From: Camellia lanceoleosa
Lineage: Eukaryota; Streptophyta; Magnoliopsida; Ericales; Theaceae
NCBI GenBank assembly: GCA_025200525.1
Contig: CM045762.1
Coordinates: forward strand, 120,778,979 to 120,842,978
Direction of reading: 5' to 3'
DNA: 64,000 nt
The notes under the pieces: generated by a model
The model's input: only the letters and a program-made list of their open reading frames with translations
Told to the model about the DNA's origin: nothing
Databases searched by the model: none
Translations under genes and position numbers: made by a program
In this document: positions 63,215 to 64,000 of the stretch, piece after piece
How the letters are laid out: every line of letters starts with the position of its first letter
Position numbering within the stretch: position 1 is the stretch's first letter

Positions 63215-63232
63215 TGTTTCATTTGCTCTAAG
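10219..63232 (+). CDS. SPPL: Signal peptide peptidase-like intramembrane aspartyl protease, 11 exons, 3' end beyond window
   Basis: Joined exons 10219-10356, 17374-17532, 18103-18214, 18399-18515, 22760-22914, 30143-30310, 38084-38118, 38223-38379, 41589-41642, 41716-41808 and 63090-63232 read 443 codons without a stop, all with GT-AG borders. The product has a signal peptide (residues 1-31), a PA domain (about 95-190), then the multi-pass membrane protease core with YD at residues 377-378 and GFGD at 428-431, the GxGD aspartyl protease signature. It would cleave type II membrane proteins or signal-peptide remnants inside endomembranes (family knowledge). Wording such as EKEEVLDIS and MSSWFVWLL is closest to Arabidopsis SPPL3/SPPL5. 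The family is about 540 residues, so the last 100 or so residues, with the PAL motif, lie past 64000. Introns of 7.0, 4.2, 7.2, 7.8, 3.2 and 21.3 kb hold transposons, yet every exon is intact, so the gene is probably functional. Confidence 0.93.
10357..10974. other. Intron 1 start, nothing recognised
   Basis: AT-rich sequence with no repeat or coding similarity that I could identify. Confidence 0.4.
10975..11290 (-). mobile_element. LINE 3' tail fragment
   Basis: Read on the minus strand, the end is catcaataaagtttctttttt followed by a short A-rich end. This mirrors the tail of the L1 element at 44148-46335 (caataaagcttgtttatttt). Only 3'-end sequence is present; the domain identity is inferred. 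Confidence 0.4.
11370..12425 (+). mobile_element. Short non-autonomous LTR element, copy 1 (5'LTR truncated)
   Basis: A partial 5' LTR (last 100 bp or so, to about 11467) precedes a tRNA-Met primer site (tgttatcagagc, near 11471). About 600 bp of internal sequence, a purine tract (cttgagagggag) and a full 3' LTR (12083-12425, tgttggtgataaaatt to aaaattca) follow. The same LTR, internal sequence and purine tract recur at 51639-52934. No protease, RT or integrase is present. The left junction lies next to ttttttgttatcaaggtgt, which also occurs inside the element at about 11532, suggesting an internal rearrangement. Confidence 0.75.
12426..13340. repeat. Possible eroded inverted-repeat element
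   Basis: The left edge (aaagcacttcaacctcctta, gcactaaacccccttgccg) and the right edge (ggaggtaaagtgctccaat, gctaaaccagaagagg) are loosely complementary around an AT-rich centre with T-rich and A-rich runs. No coding potential; identity uncertain. Confidence 0.35.
13580..13641. repeat. (TAA)n microsatellite, about 20 units
   Basis: Uninterrupted ataataata run. It produces artificial poly-Leu/poly-Ile frames on the minus strand. Confidence 0.95.
13915..13962 (-). mobile_element. RTE-type LINE 3'-end fragment
   Basis: cttagtcccatttacttggg gttggctacatg is the characteristic 3' tail wording of plant RTE elements, also seen at 39665-39695 in the larger RTE fragment. Only the tail is present. Confidence 0.5.
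13975..14290 (+). mobile_element. L1-type LINE 3' end, 5'-truncated
   Basis: The + strand translates in pieces to residues typical of the L1 C-terminus ([15 protein letters not shown], then [12 protein letters not shown]). An untranslated tail ends ctctttcatgttaattctgt and a short A run at 14280. A similar tail lies at 49680-49892. Stops interrupt the frame. Confidence 0.55.
14419..15270 (+). mobile_element. Copia 5' end: LTR, primer site and gag fragment
   Basis: The LTR is at about 14419-14622 (tgttggaattagtaaaagaa to attcttctcttc), directly followed by the tRNA-Met primer site tggtatcagagc at 14625-14636. The sequence after it contains gag-like words ([20 protein letters not shown]). An 80-bp segment of that gag (14950-15028) is duplicated in tandem at 15032-15109. 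No pol or 3' LTR is nearby. Confidence 0.65.
15274..15512 (-). mobile_element. Au-like tRNA-derived SINE
   Basis: On the minus strand a tRNA-like head has an A box (ttagcctagtggcaaggcc) and a B box (aggttcagggatcaaaacc), then a body ending with gggattagtcaggctttgat and ccggacactccggtg. This is the layout and wording of the Au SINE family of flowering plants (from memory, not searched). Internal polymerase III promoter boxes are present; a terminator-like T run was not confirmed. Confidence 0.65.
15535..17066. mobile_element. Long-TIR (foldback) non-autonomous MULE
   Basis: Ends of about 330 bp are inverted repeats of each other: gggttaattacaaaaaaa at 15535 mirrors ttttttttgtaattaaccc ending at 17066, and ggctaaaaataagatttttc mirrors about 16738-16758. 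The flanks carry a 9-bp target duplication with one mismatch: tagattttg (15526-15534) and tagatttta (17067-17075). Inside, a 60-bp segment (gatttttgtgggtagttgta) is present twice, at about 15998 and 16526, and a (GA)n run lies at 16707-16738. No transposase frame. Confidence 0.75.
17180..17225. repeat. Poly-A run with SINE-end remnant
   Basis: A run of about 28 A is followed by cgcccaattagtacac, which matches the 3' end of the SINE copies at 26640, 37320 and 41340. Probably a severely truncated copy. Confidence 0.45.
17374..17532 (+). CDS. SPPL: SPPL exon 2: start of lumenal region
   Basis: The acceptor is tattttcag. 53 codons, [17 protein letters not shown] to FANPLNCC and a Ser run, precede the PA domain proper; the donor follows tcaaag. 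Phase 0 on both sides. VKIKMWVNG and FANPLNCC match the family. Confidence 0.88.
18103..18214 (+). CDS. SPPL: SPPL exon 3: PA domain, first half
   Basis: The acceptor is tgttttgcag. [15 protein letters not shown] followed by [20 protein letters not shown] is the protease-associated domain core with the conserved RGDC. It ends in phase 1, so the next codon is split. Confidence 0.9.
18399..18515 (+). CDS. SPPL: SPPL exon 4: PA domain, second half
   Basis: Completes a split GAT codon, then [19 protein letters not shown] and [19 protein letters not shown]. The donor is gtgagc after a T-rich acceptor on the other side. Phase 1 in and out. Confidence 0.9.
18516..19367. other. Intron 4 start, nothing recognised
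   Basis: AT-rich, with a short (GA)n run at about 19188-19203. No gene or clear repeat. Confidence 0.4.
19586..19993 (-). pseudogene. Copia RNase H and 3' end of pol
   Basis: [40 protein letters not shown] and [15 protein letters not shown] are the conserved copia RNase H blocks. The frame ends [16 protein letters not shown] next to the LTR. RDKENG replaces the usual RAMA, which is an internal change. Confidence 0.85.
20579..21673 (-). pseudogene. Copia integrase C-terminus and reverse transcriptase N-terminus
   Basis: A 364-codon open frame within the intron 4 copia. [20 protein letters not shown] is the standard integrase-to-RT linker start. [40 protein letters not shown] and [19 protein letters not shown] are RT blocks. 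The frame stops at LYRLK, just before the YVDD block, which continues in another frame at lower coordinates. It would only work in retrotransposition and is not a host gene. Confidence 0.85.
22190..22402 (-). pseudogene. ndhB: Chloroplast ndhB fragment (nuclear plastid DNA) inside copia
   Basis: About 70 codons on the minus strand match the plastid NADH dehydrogenase subunit Ndh[52 protein letters not shown] and ACIVLF then TGTNNIR. The stretch sits exactly between the copia GAG-pre-integrase motif ([11 protein letters not shown], up to about 22412) and the integrase core ([10 protein letters not shown], about 22150-22180). No start or stop of its own; it is not functional. It could be plastid DNA used to patch a break, or sequence captured during reverse transcription. 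Confidence 0.9.
22760..22914 (+). CDS. SPPL: SPPL exon 5: first core membrane segment
   Basis: [19 protein letters not shown] is followed by [19 protein letters not shown], a transmembrane helix typical of SPPL proteins. The exon sits only about 140 bp from the 5'-truncated end of the copia element in intron 4. It ends in phase 0. Confidence 0.9.
22915..23590. other. Intron 5 start, nothing recognised
   Basis: AT-rich sequence without recognisable coding or repeat content. Confidence 0.4.
23597..24035. repeat. MITE-like element with imperfect inverted ends
   Basis: ctgtttggtttttgctaaat on the left is loosely complementary to aaaaagctactgccaaacca on the right. The inner copies tttgtttggtttctgctg and tagcatttgccaaacac also pair. 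T-rich and A-rich interior, no coding. Similar in wording to plant hAT MITEs; the target duplication was not resolved. Confidence 0.45.
24485..25166. mobile_element. Non-autonomous DNA element inside copia, about 680 bp
   Basis: The left end ggcatgtttaattgacatga and the right end (minus strand) ggccatgtttgattcacaag are inverted repeats of about 25 bp. The copia 3' region reads on from ccctcaagttggagcatg to gagattgaacatgcccaac when this segment is removed. AT-rich, no coding. Target duplication unclear. Confidence 0.6.
26377..26411. repeat. (AC)n microsatellite
   Basis: About 17 uninterrupted AC units within the degraded copia pol region. Confidence 0.95.
26637..26803 (-). mobile_element. tRNA-derived SINE, copy 1
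   Basis: On the minus strand: gtgtgaccactggttcaatg with an A-box-like tggttcaatggttaagact, then a B-box-like taggttcaggtcttgggacc, then ccaaaggttaggtgtgcact and the tail tgtactaattgggcattg. The same order and words occur at 37318-37485 and 41206-41350. Inserted in the intron 5 copia element. Confidence 0.65.
28183..28518 (-). pseudogene. Copia gag N-terminal fragment
   Basis: An open frame containing [40 protein letters not shown] and AYDDWSSEI. The N.YLAW block is the usual copia gag start region. It is the first coding part of the intron 5 copia. Confidence 0.7.
29032..30010 (-). mobile_element. Second copia 5' leader, primer site and LTR fragment
   Basis: A second tRNA-Met primer site complement (gctctgatacca) lies at 29767-29778, 820 bp from the first. 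Past it (29780-30010) is LTR-like sequence. The leader between (29032-29766) shares the gatgtcaa/gacgtcaac wording with the leader of the first element (28830-28915). This looks like the 5' end of a related element fused to the first one by recombination. Confidence 0.5.
30143..30310 (+). CDS. SPPL: SPPL exon 6: two membrane segments
   Basis: 56 codons: [20 protein letters not shown], then [20 protein letters not shown] and FCLGGIE. This stretch gives the best indication of an SPPL3/SPPL5-type rather than SPPL2/SPPL4-type protein. Confidence 0.92.
30311..31145. other. Intron 6 start, nothing recognised
   Basis: AT-rich intron sequence with no recognisable gene or repeat. Confidence 0.4.
31149..31346 (-). 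pseudogene. Copia gag N-terminal fragment
   Basis: [20 protein letters not shown] followed by [15 protein letters not shown] matches the N-terminal gag region of copia elements (usual form NG.NYL.WSQS). No other domain of that element is nearby. Confidence 0.65.
31870..32193 (-). pseudogene. Copia RNase H
   Basis: [40 protein letters not shown] and [18 protein letters not shown] are RNase H blocks. [20 protein letters not shown] leads to the 3' LTR. Confidence 0.88.
32431..33351 (-). pseudogene. Copia reverse transcriptase
   Basis: 33351-32989 encodes [40 protein letters not shown] and [20 protein letters not shown]. 32937-32431 continues with [16 protein letters not shown] (active site) and [19 protein letters not shown] stop separates the two frames at about 32985. 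Confidence 0.88.
33399..33998 (-). pseudogene. Copia pol linker between integrase and RT
   Basis: A Ser/Pro-rich stretch ([20 protein letters not shown]) preceded by [20 protein letters not shown] is the variable linker of the intron 6 copia polyprotein. Two overlapping frames are open here; this one is in line with the flanking domains. Confidence 0.6.
34242..34601 (-). pseudogene. Copia integrase core
   Basis: [32 protein letters not shown] (first catalytic Asp) and [24 protein letters not shown] wording (second Asp region) form the integrase core. The preceding HHCC part includes the CQEC Cys pair. The frame breaks at both ends. Confidence 0.8.
34653..35177 (-). pseudogene. Copia protease region
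   Basis: [20 protein letters not shown] is the aspartic protease active-site block (usual DSGA; here DSSA). [33 protein letters not shown] and GDLYVIENL follow. Part of the intron 6 copia polyprotein. Confidence 0.8.
35165..36098 (-). pseudogene. Copia gag with duplicated zinc-knuckle region
   Basis: The upstream part (36098-35844) has [20 protein letters not shown] and [20 protein letters not shown], typical UBN2-type gag. The downstream part carries a zinc knuckle ([23 protein letters not shown]; its last Cys position is Tyr) in a 243-bp unit present twice in tandem (35272-35514 and 35515-35757). The unit is 81 codons, so frame is kept. Confidence 0.8.
37318..37485 (-). mobile_element. tRNA-derived SINE, copy 2
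   Basis: Minus strand: a head with cataaccttgaagttatggg, a B-box-like gggttcaagtctcagggcaa, then caaaggttaagtgtgtacc, tccctcccaaacacacattg and the tail attaattgggcgttg followed by an A/T-rich run. Same family as 26637-26803 and 41206-41350. Confidence 0.65.
37486..38083. other. Intron 6 end, nothing recognised
   Basis: Low-complexity AT-rich intron with a tattatt run near 37810. The SPPL exon 7 acceptor is at its end. Confidence 0.4.
38084..38118 (+). CDS. SPPL: SPPL exon 7: 35-nt micro-exon
   Basis: [11 protein letters not shown] plus two bases of a split Arg codon, between atttttaacag and gtatac. Gene predictors may miss it because of its length. It is needed to keep frame between exons 6 and 8. 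Confidence 0.85.
38223..38379 (+). CDS. SPPL: SPPL exon 8
   Basis: Completes the Arg codon, then [20 protein letters not shown], a membrane helix ([19 protein letters not shown]) and [10 protein letters not shown], a conserved family signature. Phase 0 at the donor gtaagt. Confidence 0.92.
38830..39660. repeat. Uncharacterised repeat with about 49-bp tandem units
   Basis: Contains ggttcggccactccttgtga, resembling gtggttcggcacaatcggg at about 61181, so a dispersed family is likely. Within it, about three units of aacctactacacccaagaca + ctaggttttgta + ggatcaccc repeat at about 39189-39345 with period near 49 bp. No coding. Confidence 0.45.
39655..40655 (-). mobile_element. RTE-type LINE reverse transcriptase fragment
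   Basis: On the minus strand from 40655: [40 protein letters not shown] and LYALIMDE, the RTE RT blocks. Then a decayed active-site region and MECYFN-like wording, and the usual RTE 3' end near 39700 ([13 protein letters not shown]). Several stops and frameshifts. The conserved ggattggctacatgaat tail is at 39676-39692. Confidence 0.8.
41206..41350 (+). mobile_element. tRNA-derived SINE, copy 3
   Basis: Plus strand: ggggtgaccatggttcaata, taataatcttgaggttatg, then gccaaaagttagatgtgtac, tccctcccaaacacacatta and tgtactaataggatg. The B box is mostly lost, so this is the most diverged of the three copies. Confidence 0.6.
41589..41642 (+). CDS. SPPL: SPPL exon 9
   Basis: 18 codons, [18 protein letters not shown], almost invariant in plant SPPL proteins. 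It is separated from exon 10 by a compact 73-bp intron. Confidence 0.92.
41716..41808 (+). CDS. SPPL: SPPL exon 10: YD active-site motif
   Basis: [20 protein letters not shown] carries the first catalytic aspartate (codon GAC, 41752-41754) in the YD motif. [12 protein letters not shown] follows. The donor is gtaagt, phase 0. The second catalytic aspartate is 21.4 kb downstream. Confidence 0.95.
41809..43020. other. Intron 10 start, no gene
   Basis: Nothing recognised except a GGT-rich stretch (about 42640-42760, repeated ggtggtggtg and gatggtggta), read on the minus strand as Thr/Pro/His-rich frames. Confidence 0.45.
43021..43352. mobile_element. MITE with 16-bp perfect terminal inverted repeats
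   Basis: gggtatgtttggtttg at 43021 mirrors caaaccaaacataccc ending at 43352. Inner inverted copies of ggtttg/caaacc surround a CT-rich centre (about 43115-43190). Flanks aatacaat and aatattat could be an eroded 8-bp target duplication, as in hAT elements. Confidence 0.75.
43360..44145 (-). mobile_element. Copia 3' fragment (RNase H and LTR part)
   Basis: The minus-strand frame 44076-43744 has [40 protein letters not shown] and LHWLL. Upstream is a short RT end ([24 protein letters not shown]). An LTR-like end reaching about 43500 starts tgtgaaatatgcatttta on the minus strand. The fragment stops abruptly at the poly-T of the L1 element. Confidence 0.75.
44426..45094 (-). pseudogene. L1 C-terminal zinc-binding (zf-RVT) domain
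   Basis: [49 protein letters not shown] and [20 protein letters not shown], with the conserved Cys/His set of plant L1 proteins. Continuation of the RT after a short break. Confidence 0.85.
45257..45907 (-). pseudogene. L1 reverse transcriptase, C-terminal half
   Basis: A 216-codon frame with the YADD active site, [27 protein letters not shown] and [19 protein letters not shown]. The usual next block ([19 protein letters not shown]) ends in a stop at the Trp (about 45256). Confidence 0.9.
46154..46453 (-). other. Chimeric frame: gypsy integrase fused to L1 RT
   Basis: A 99-codon open frame starts in gypsy integrase ([29 protein letters not shown]) and passes through a junction into L1 RT ([20 protein letters not shown]). 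The junction lies in a 20-bp-period duplication: ccgaataactattgttata at 46337-46355 and again at 46357-46375. It is a by-product of the rearrangement, not a gene. Confidence 0.85.
46387..47811 (-). pseudogene. Gypsy RNase H and integrase
   Basis: [40 protein letters not shown] and [20 protein letters not shown] are RNase [21 protein letters not shown] through [17 protein letters not shown] is the HHCC zinc finger. [17 protein letters not shown] has the first integrase Asp, while the second reads [10 protein letters not shown] with Asn instead of Asp. The C-terminal part is cut off by the L1 junction. Confidence 0.92.
47802..48566 (-). pseudogene. Gypsy reverse transcriptase
   Basis: [20 protein letters not shown] opens the [62 protein letters not shown] and [13 protein letters not shown] (active site) follow. 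A 1-nt frameshift near 47830 separates it from the RNase H frame. Confidence 0.92.
48700..49015. other. Nothing recognised
   Basis: Spacer between gypsy copy 1 and a copia fragment, with an (AAAAT)n run at about 48958-48990. Confidence 0.4.
49680..49892 (+). mobile_element. L1-type LINE 3' tail
   Basis: [24 protein letters not shown] wording in pieces, then an untranslated tail ending ctattgctaatc and a run of 12 A. Similar in layout to 13975-14290. Inserted in the copia fragment. Confidence 0.6.
50694..51335. mobile_element. Non-autonomous hAT element with perfect 8-bp target duplication
   Basis: actggaag at 50686-50693 is repeated at 51336-51343. The element starts tagagtcgcaaatgaataaa and ends cgtttgtagcccta, imperfect inverted ends. 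Inside, the block agctcggctcgtt plus cgagctcgagcttgttaaaa is present near both ends (50740-50860 and 51165-51320), surrounding an AT-rich core. No transposase. Confidence 0.88.
51639..52934 (+). mobile_element. Short non-autonomous LTR element, copy 2
   Basis: 5' LTR 51639-51977 (tgttggagataagattatat to caaaattca), primer-site remnant tgatatcaaagc at about 51981, about 600 bp internal, purine tract cttgagagggag and 3' LTR 52586-52934. Internal sequence matches copy 1 (11370-12425) along its length. After the 3' LTR a further primer site (ttggtatcagagc, about 52939) follows, so a third unit or another element began here. No pol domains. Confidence 0.82.
53001..54913 (-). repeat. Gypsy 3' LTR, 1.9 kb
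   Basis: Minus strand starts tgtagcgatcccgatttcga and ends ggggcgttaca. The region at 54630-54760 contains four copies of a palindromic word around cgctcgagcg. The same segment recurs at 60505-60625 in the 5' LTR remnant. Confidence 0.85.
55216..56025 (-). pseudogene. Gypsy integrase C-terminus and chromodomain
   Basis: 56025-55771 reads [20 protein letters not shown] and [20 protein letters not shown], the third catalytic region, ending in a TGA after AEVGD. 55629-55216 reads [40 protein letters not shown] and the chromodomain-like end ([40 protein letters not shown]). This places the element in the chromovirus Tekay/Del clade. Confidence 0.88.
56044..56780 (-). pseudogene. Gypsy integrase with altered catalytic residue
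   Basis: Begins [20 protein letters not shown] (about 56764). [20 protein letters not shown] to [17 protein letters not shown] is the zinc finger. [17 protein letters not shown] has Asn where the first catalytic Asp belongs. [14 protein letters not shown] keeps the second Asp. A TAG at about 56045 replaces the expected Trp. Confidence 0.9.
57030..57235. repeat. Diverged tandem repeats with tgtcggaccgttgtagaaga
   Basis: Four to five irregular units (tgtcagaccgttgtagaaga, tgtcgatcgttgtagaaga, tatcggaccgatgtagaaa, tgtcggaccgttgtagaaga) precede the regular 56-bp array. Confidence 0.75.
57261..57605. repeat. 56-bp tandem repeat, six full units
   Basis: cttgtcgg recurs at 57261, 57317, 57373, 57429, 57485 (tttgtcgg), 57541 and 57597, exactly 56 bp apart. 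Each unit contains cccatataggagctaaccgg and cgggacagttta with few substitutions. Confidence 0.95.
57606..57780. repeat. Short tandem repeat around gcgtgccatcaaaag
   Basis: About ten units of 15-19 bp, variants of gcgtgccatcaaaag and acgtgccctcaaaag, separate the 56-bp array from the promoter of the antisense ORF. Confidence 0.85.
57825..57832 (+). promoter_or_regulatory. TATA box of the antisense ORF
   Basis: tatttaaa at 57825, 95 bp upstream of the ATG at 57927, in a GC-richer context (gccttgcctatttaaacc). The spacing is suitable for a short 5'UTR. Its position just after tandem repeats resembles an enhancer-promoter layout. Confidence 0.55.
57927..58502 (+). CDS. Uncharacterised 191-residue ORF antisense to the host element
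   Basis: ATG at 57927 (aaaatggct context), stop TAA at 58500. I do not recognise the family. The N-terminus is Ser-rich ([20 protein letters not shown]) and has LFPDLNEST, resembling a DLNxxP-type EAR motif. Then a Pro-rich stretch (GPSPPGFAP), a helical, probably coiled-coil region (about residues 60-140: [35 protein letters not shown]), [17 protein letters not shown] and a Lys-rich tail ([13 protein letters not shown]) that could direct it to the nucleus. A TATA box upstream and aataaaat at 58590 downstream make a compact transcription unit. Antisense ORFs between pol and the 3' LTR, next to tandem repeats, are known in some plant LTR elements (Grande, Retand); that this is one of them is an inference. 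Confidence 0.6.
   Translation: MASSSRPVTQNIASSSPGLLTLFPDLNESTREIAGAVVLEPQLSAPGPSPPGFAPLNYPMVAVEQIMAAQSDIEANYYTLRSCVETMTAVNNLSHRLQSRTNEVQQVKAQLALLQRMYTDARAEICVLKAENKELKRKATVMLRFGGPPYVTVEEQREVNVLGGVGNTEAAPARDAQDKGKKKRTAEEAKK
58590..58597 (+). terminator. Polyadenylation signal of the antisense ORF
   Basis: aataaaat lies 88 bp past the ORF stop, after a long T run (58529-58553). Canonical plant-type near-upstream signal; use not shown. Confidence 0.45.
58635..58988 (-). pseudogene. Captured R2R3-MYB N-terminal part, intron-less
   Basis: Start ATG at 58988: [20 protein letters not shown] is the R2 start. [60 protein letters not shown] and [20 protein letters not shown] complete R2 and R3. It resembles the Arabidopsis MYB20/42/43/85 group of secondary-wall regulators. 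The frame crosses both standard R2R3 intron sites (after VPKLSG and after LGN) without interruption, so the source was spliced RNA. After KKKLRK the similarity ends and the frame runs into foreign sequence. Part of a TE, so a MYB transcript from here would lack its activation region. Confidence 0.85.
59090..59436 (-). pseudogene. Captured MYB C-terminal part with 3'UTR
   Basis: [35 protein letters not shown], a Thr/Ser run, then [20 protein letters not shown] and [17 protein letters not shown] to a stop at 59090-59092. This is the acidic C-terminus expected of the same MYB group. It lies upstream of the N-terminal piece on the minus strand, so the two halves are in permuted order. Confidence 0.75.
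59440..59697 (-). pseudogene. Captured subtilase (S8 serine protease) fragment
   Basis: Minus strand reads APGSLI, a stop, [20 protein letters not shown], then [20 protein letters not shown] with the catalytic Ser, and [20 protein letters not shown]. The stop stands where a Trp is expected (TGG to TGA). About 80 residues around the active-site Ser only; Asp, His and the rest are absent. The wording is closest to SBT2-type plant subtilases. Confidence 0.85.
59710..60161 (-). CDS. Captured phytocyanin (uclacyanin/plantacyanin-like) reading frame
   Basis: ATG at 60161. A signal peptide ([23 protein letters not shown]) is followed by a complete plastocyanin-like domain: [40 protein letters not shown] (His ligand), [10 protein letters not shown] and [15 protein letters not shown] (Cys, His and Met ligands with the C-x4-H-x4-M spacing). 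A short Ala/Pro region follows, then foreign sequence. The frame is open and starts 108 nt after the primer site, so it would be the first ORF on an LTR-driven transcript. Family role: secreted, cell-wall copper protein. No intron interrupts it. Whether it is expressed is unknown. Confidence 0.8.
60270..60281 (-). other. tRNA-Met primer binding site of the capture element
   Basis: gctctgatacca on the + strand, i.e. tggtatcagagc on the minus strand, immediately after an LTR end (ttctaca). It marks the start of reverse transcription and fixes the 5' end of the element. Confidence 0.85.
60414..60821 (-). repeat. Gypsy 5' LTR remnant, about 400 bp
   Basis: Aligns in the same orientation with about 54540-54913 of the 3' LTR (aaatgtagagagaagggaga, tgatctgaaatatcagattt, cagtacttttgcagacaggt). 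It has some differences and an extra segment near 60670-60760. It ends at the CAGGT duplication. Confidence 0.85.
60827..61750. other. LTR-element remnants, no gene
   Basis: gctagggggattgttggcct right after the gypsy insertion continues the primer-site leader at 52939-53000, so the gypsy landed in another LTR-type sequence. From about 60980 a dispersed repeat follows (gtggttcggcacaatcgggc near 61180), related to 38930. No open gene. Confidence 0.5.
61930..62075. repeat. 33-bp tandem repeat, about four units
   Basis: Units of the form caaatttgtcaaaagatgac + aactcaccaatac repeat from about 61930 to 62075 with period 33 bp. The period is a multiple of three, so frames through it are repetitive. 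No known function. Confidence 0.7.
62076..63089. other. End of intron 10, nothing recognised
   Basis: AT-rich intron with an A-rich stretch at 62948-62985 and the T-rich acceptor of SPPL exon 11. Confidence 0.45.
63090..63232 (+). CDS. SPPL: SPPL exon 11: GxGD active-site motif
   Basis: [20 protein letters not shown] leads to [19 protein letters not shown], with the second catalytic aspartate at 63192-63194. LLVSFALR ends the exon in phase 2. The remaining exons, including the PAL motif, are outside the window. Confidence 0.95.
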
Positions 63233-64000
63233 GTATTTTTAGTTCATGCTTTAACATTCTAAATAAATAGTTAAGTGGAGGTGTTGAACTATTGCTTGAT
63301 AGAAAATTTTCCATTTAAAATTCTCAAAATTATATTGTGGGGTCTCCAAATGTGTTTTAGTTGGGCTAAAAAAAAATTTGGAAGTCATTGTAGTTGGGAT
63401 AGGAGATCTCTCTAGTATATATAAAACAATGTAATGTTTCTAATCTTATTAAAATATGTTATGGAGAATTTTCAGAGCTTTTGAATCTTCTAAAATGTCA
63501 TGTGTTCATAGCTTTAAACTGACTTGCCAGTTGATCTTCCCTCTGCATCTCGCTTCTTGTTCTTTCCCTTAACCAAGTAACAATTAAGAGTTGTGGCCCT
63601 TGATTTTTCTTCTAAATTGTGGTCTTTTGAAATAATACGAAAGTGCCTCTTATCACAAGTCAAGAAGTAGAGCTTCTTATAAAACCTAACCAACCGCCCG
63701 ATATCCTCCTGCTTTTCTACACATTTAATATCTAAAATTCTTATGTGATTGTTTCCTATGGAAATTCACAAGTCTTTGGAAAACTTGTATATTCTAGTTC
63801 CCTTTGTTTCACCATGTGGCCCTCAATTTCTGTCTTCAATTAATTTCTTTCATGAGAGTTTATTTCATGAGAATTCGCCTAGCTCCACTTTGGCTTCTTC
63901 CCTCTACATCACGTCTTTTTCAAGTTAGCCTCACTCACCCTCTTTAGCATCCAAACCTTTGATAATACCAAGGACCTCTCCCACTAATTTCTTTCAAGAT
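63233..64000. other. SPPL intron 11, partial
   Basis: Starts with the gtattt donor. No recognisable gene or repeat in the 768 bp before the window ends. Confidence 0.5.

Overview
This is nuclear DNA of a flowering plant, most likely a woody eudicot, though the species cannot be named from the sequence. The evidence is a split host gene with GT-AG introns, Ty1/copia and Ty3/gypsy retrotransposons primed by initiator-Met tRNA, Mutator-like (MULE), hAT and LINE elements, tRNA-derived SINEs and a stray chloroplast ndhB fragment. There are no prokaryotic features.

The only clear host gene is a signal peptide peptidase-like intramembrane aspartyl protease (SPPL) on the + strand. Eleven exons (10219 to 63232) join in frame to give the first 443 residues: signal peptide, protease-associated (PA) lumenal domain, several membrane segments, the YD active-site motif (exon 10) and the GxGD active-site motif (exon 11). 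The C-terminal PAL-motif exons lie beyond the window. The coding exons total about 1.3 kb but span at least 53 kb, because introns 1, 4, 5, 6, 8 and 10 are filled with transposable elements. The 21.3-kb intron 10 separates the two catalytic aspartates.

Layout: 1-1679 holds subterminal repeats of a MULE-like element, a tandem duplication and a large hairpin-type inverted repeat. 1680-8896 is a decayed MULE with a FAR1/MuDR-type transposase fused to an OTU protease (+) and a convergent plant-mobile-domain gene (-). 8897-10218 holds small inverted-repeat elements and the SPPL promoter/5'UTR. Intron 1 (10357-17373) has a short non-autonomous LTR element, LINE tails, a copia 5' end, an Au-like SINE and a long-TIR MULE. 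Intron 4 has a 5'-truncated copia carrying a plastid ndhB fragment. Intron 5 has a copia element with a SINE and a MITE inside it. Intron 6 has a miniature LTR element (TRIM) split by a complete copia element. Intron 8 has an RTE LINE and a SINE. Intron 10 has a MITE, copia and L1 fragments, two Tekay/Del-type gypsy elements, an hAT element with a perfect 8-bp target duplication, a second copy of the short LTR element, and the composite element below.

The most unusual structure is at 53001-60821. It is bounded by gypsy LTR ends and a perfect 5-bp target duplication (CAGGT). It encloses a pol-less LTR element (about 56765-60413) with a tRNA-Met primer site. In its own sense orientation that element carries a phytocyanin reading frame, a subtilase fragment and a split, order-permuted, intron-less R2R3-MYB cDNA. 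It also has an antisense 191-codon ORF with its own TATA box and upstream tandem repeats. It resembles the gene-transducing maize element Bs1 in principle, but I cannot match it to a named family.
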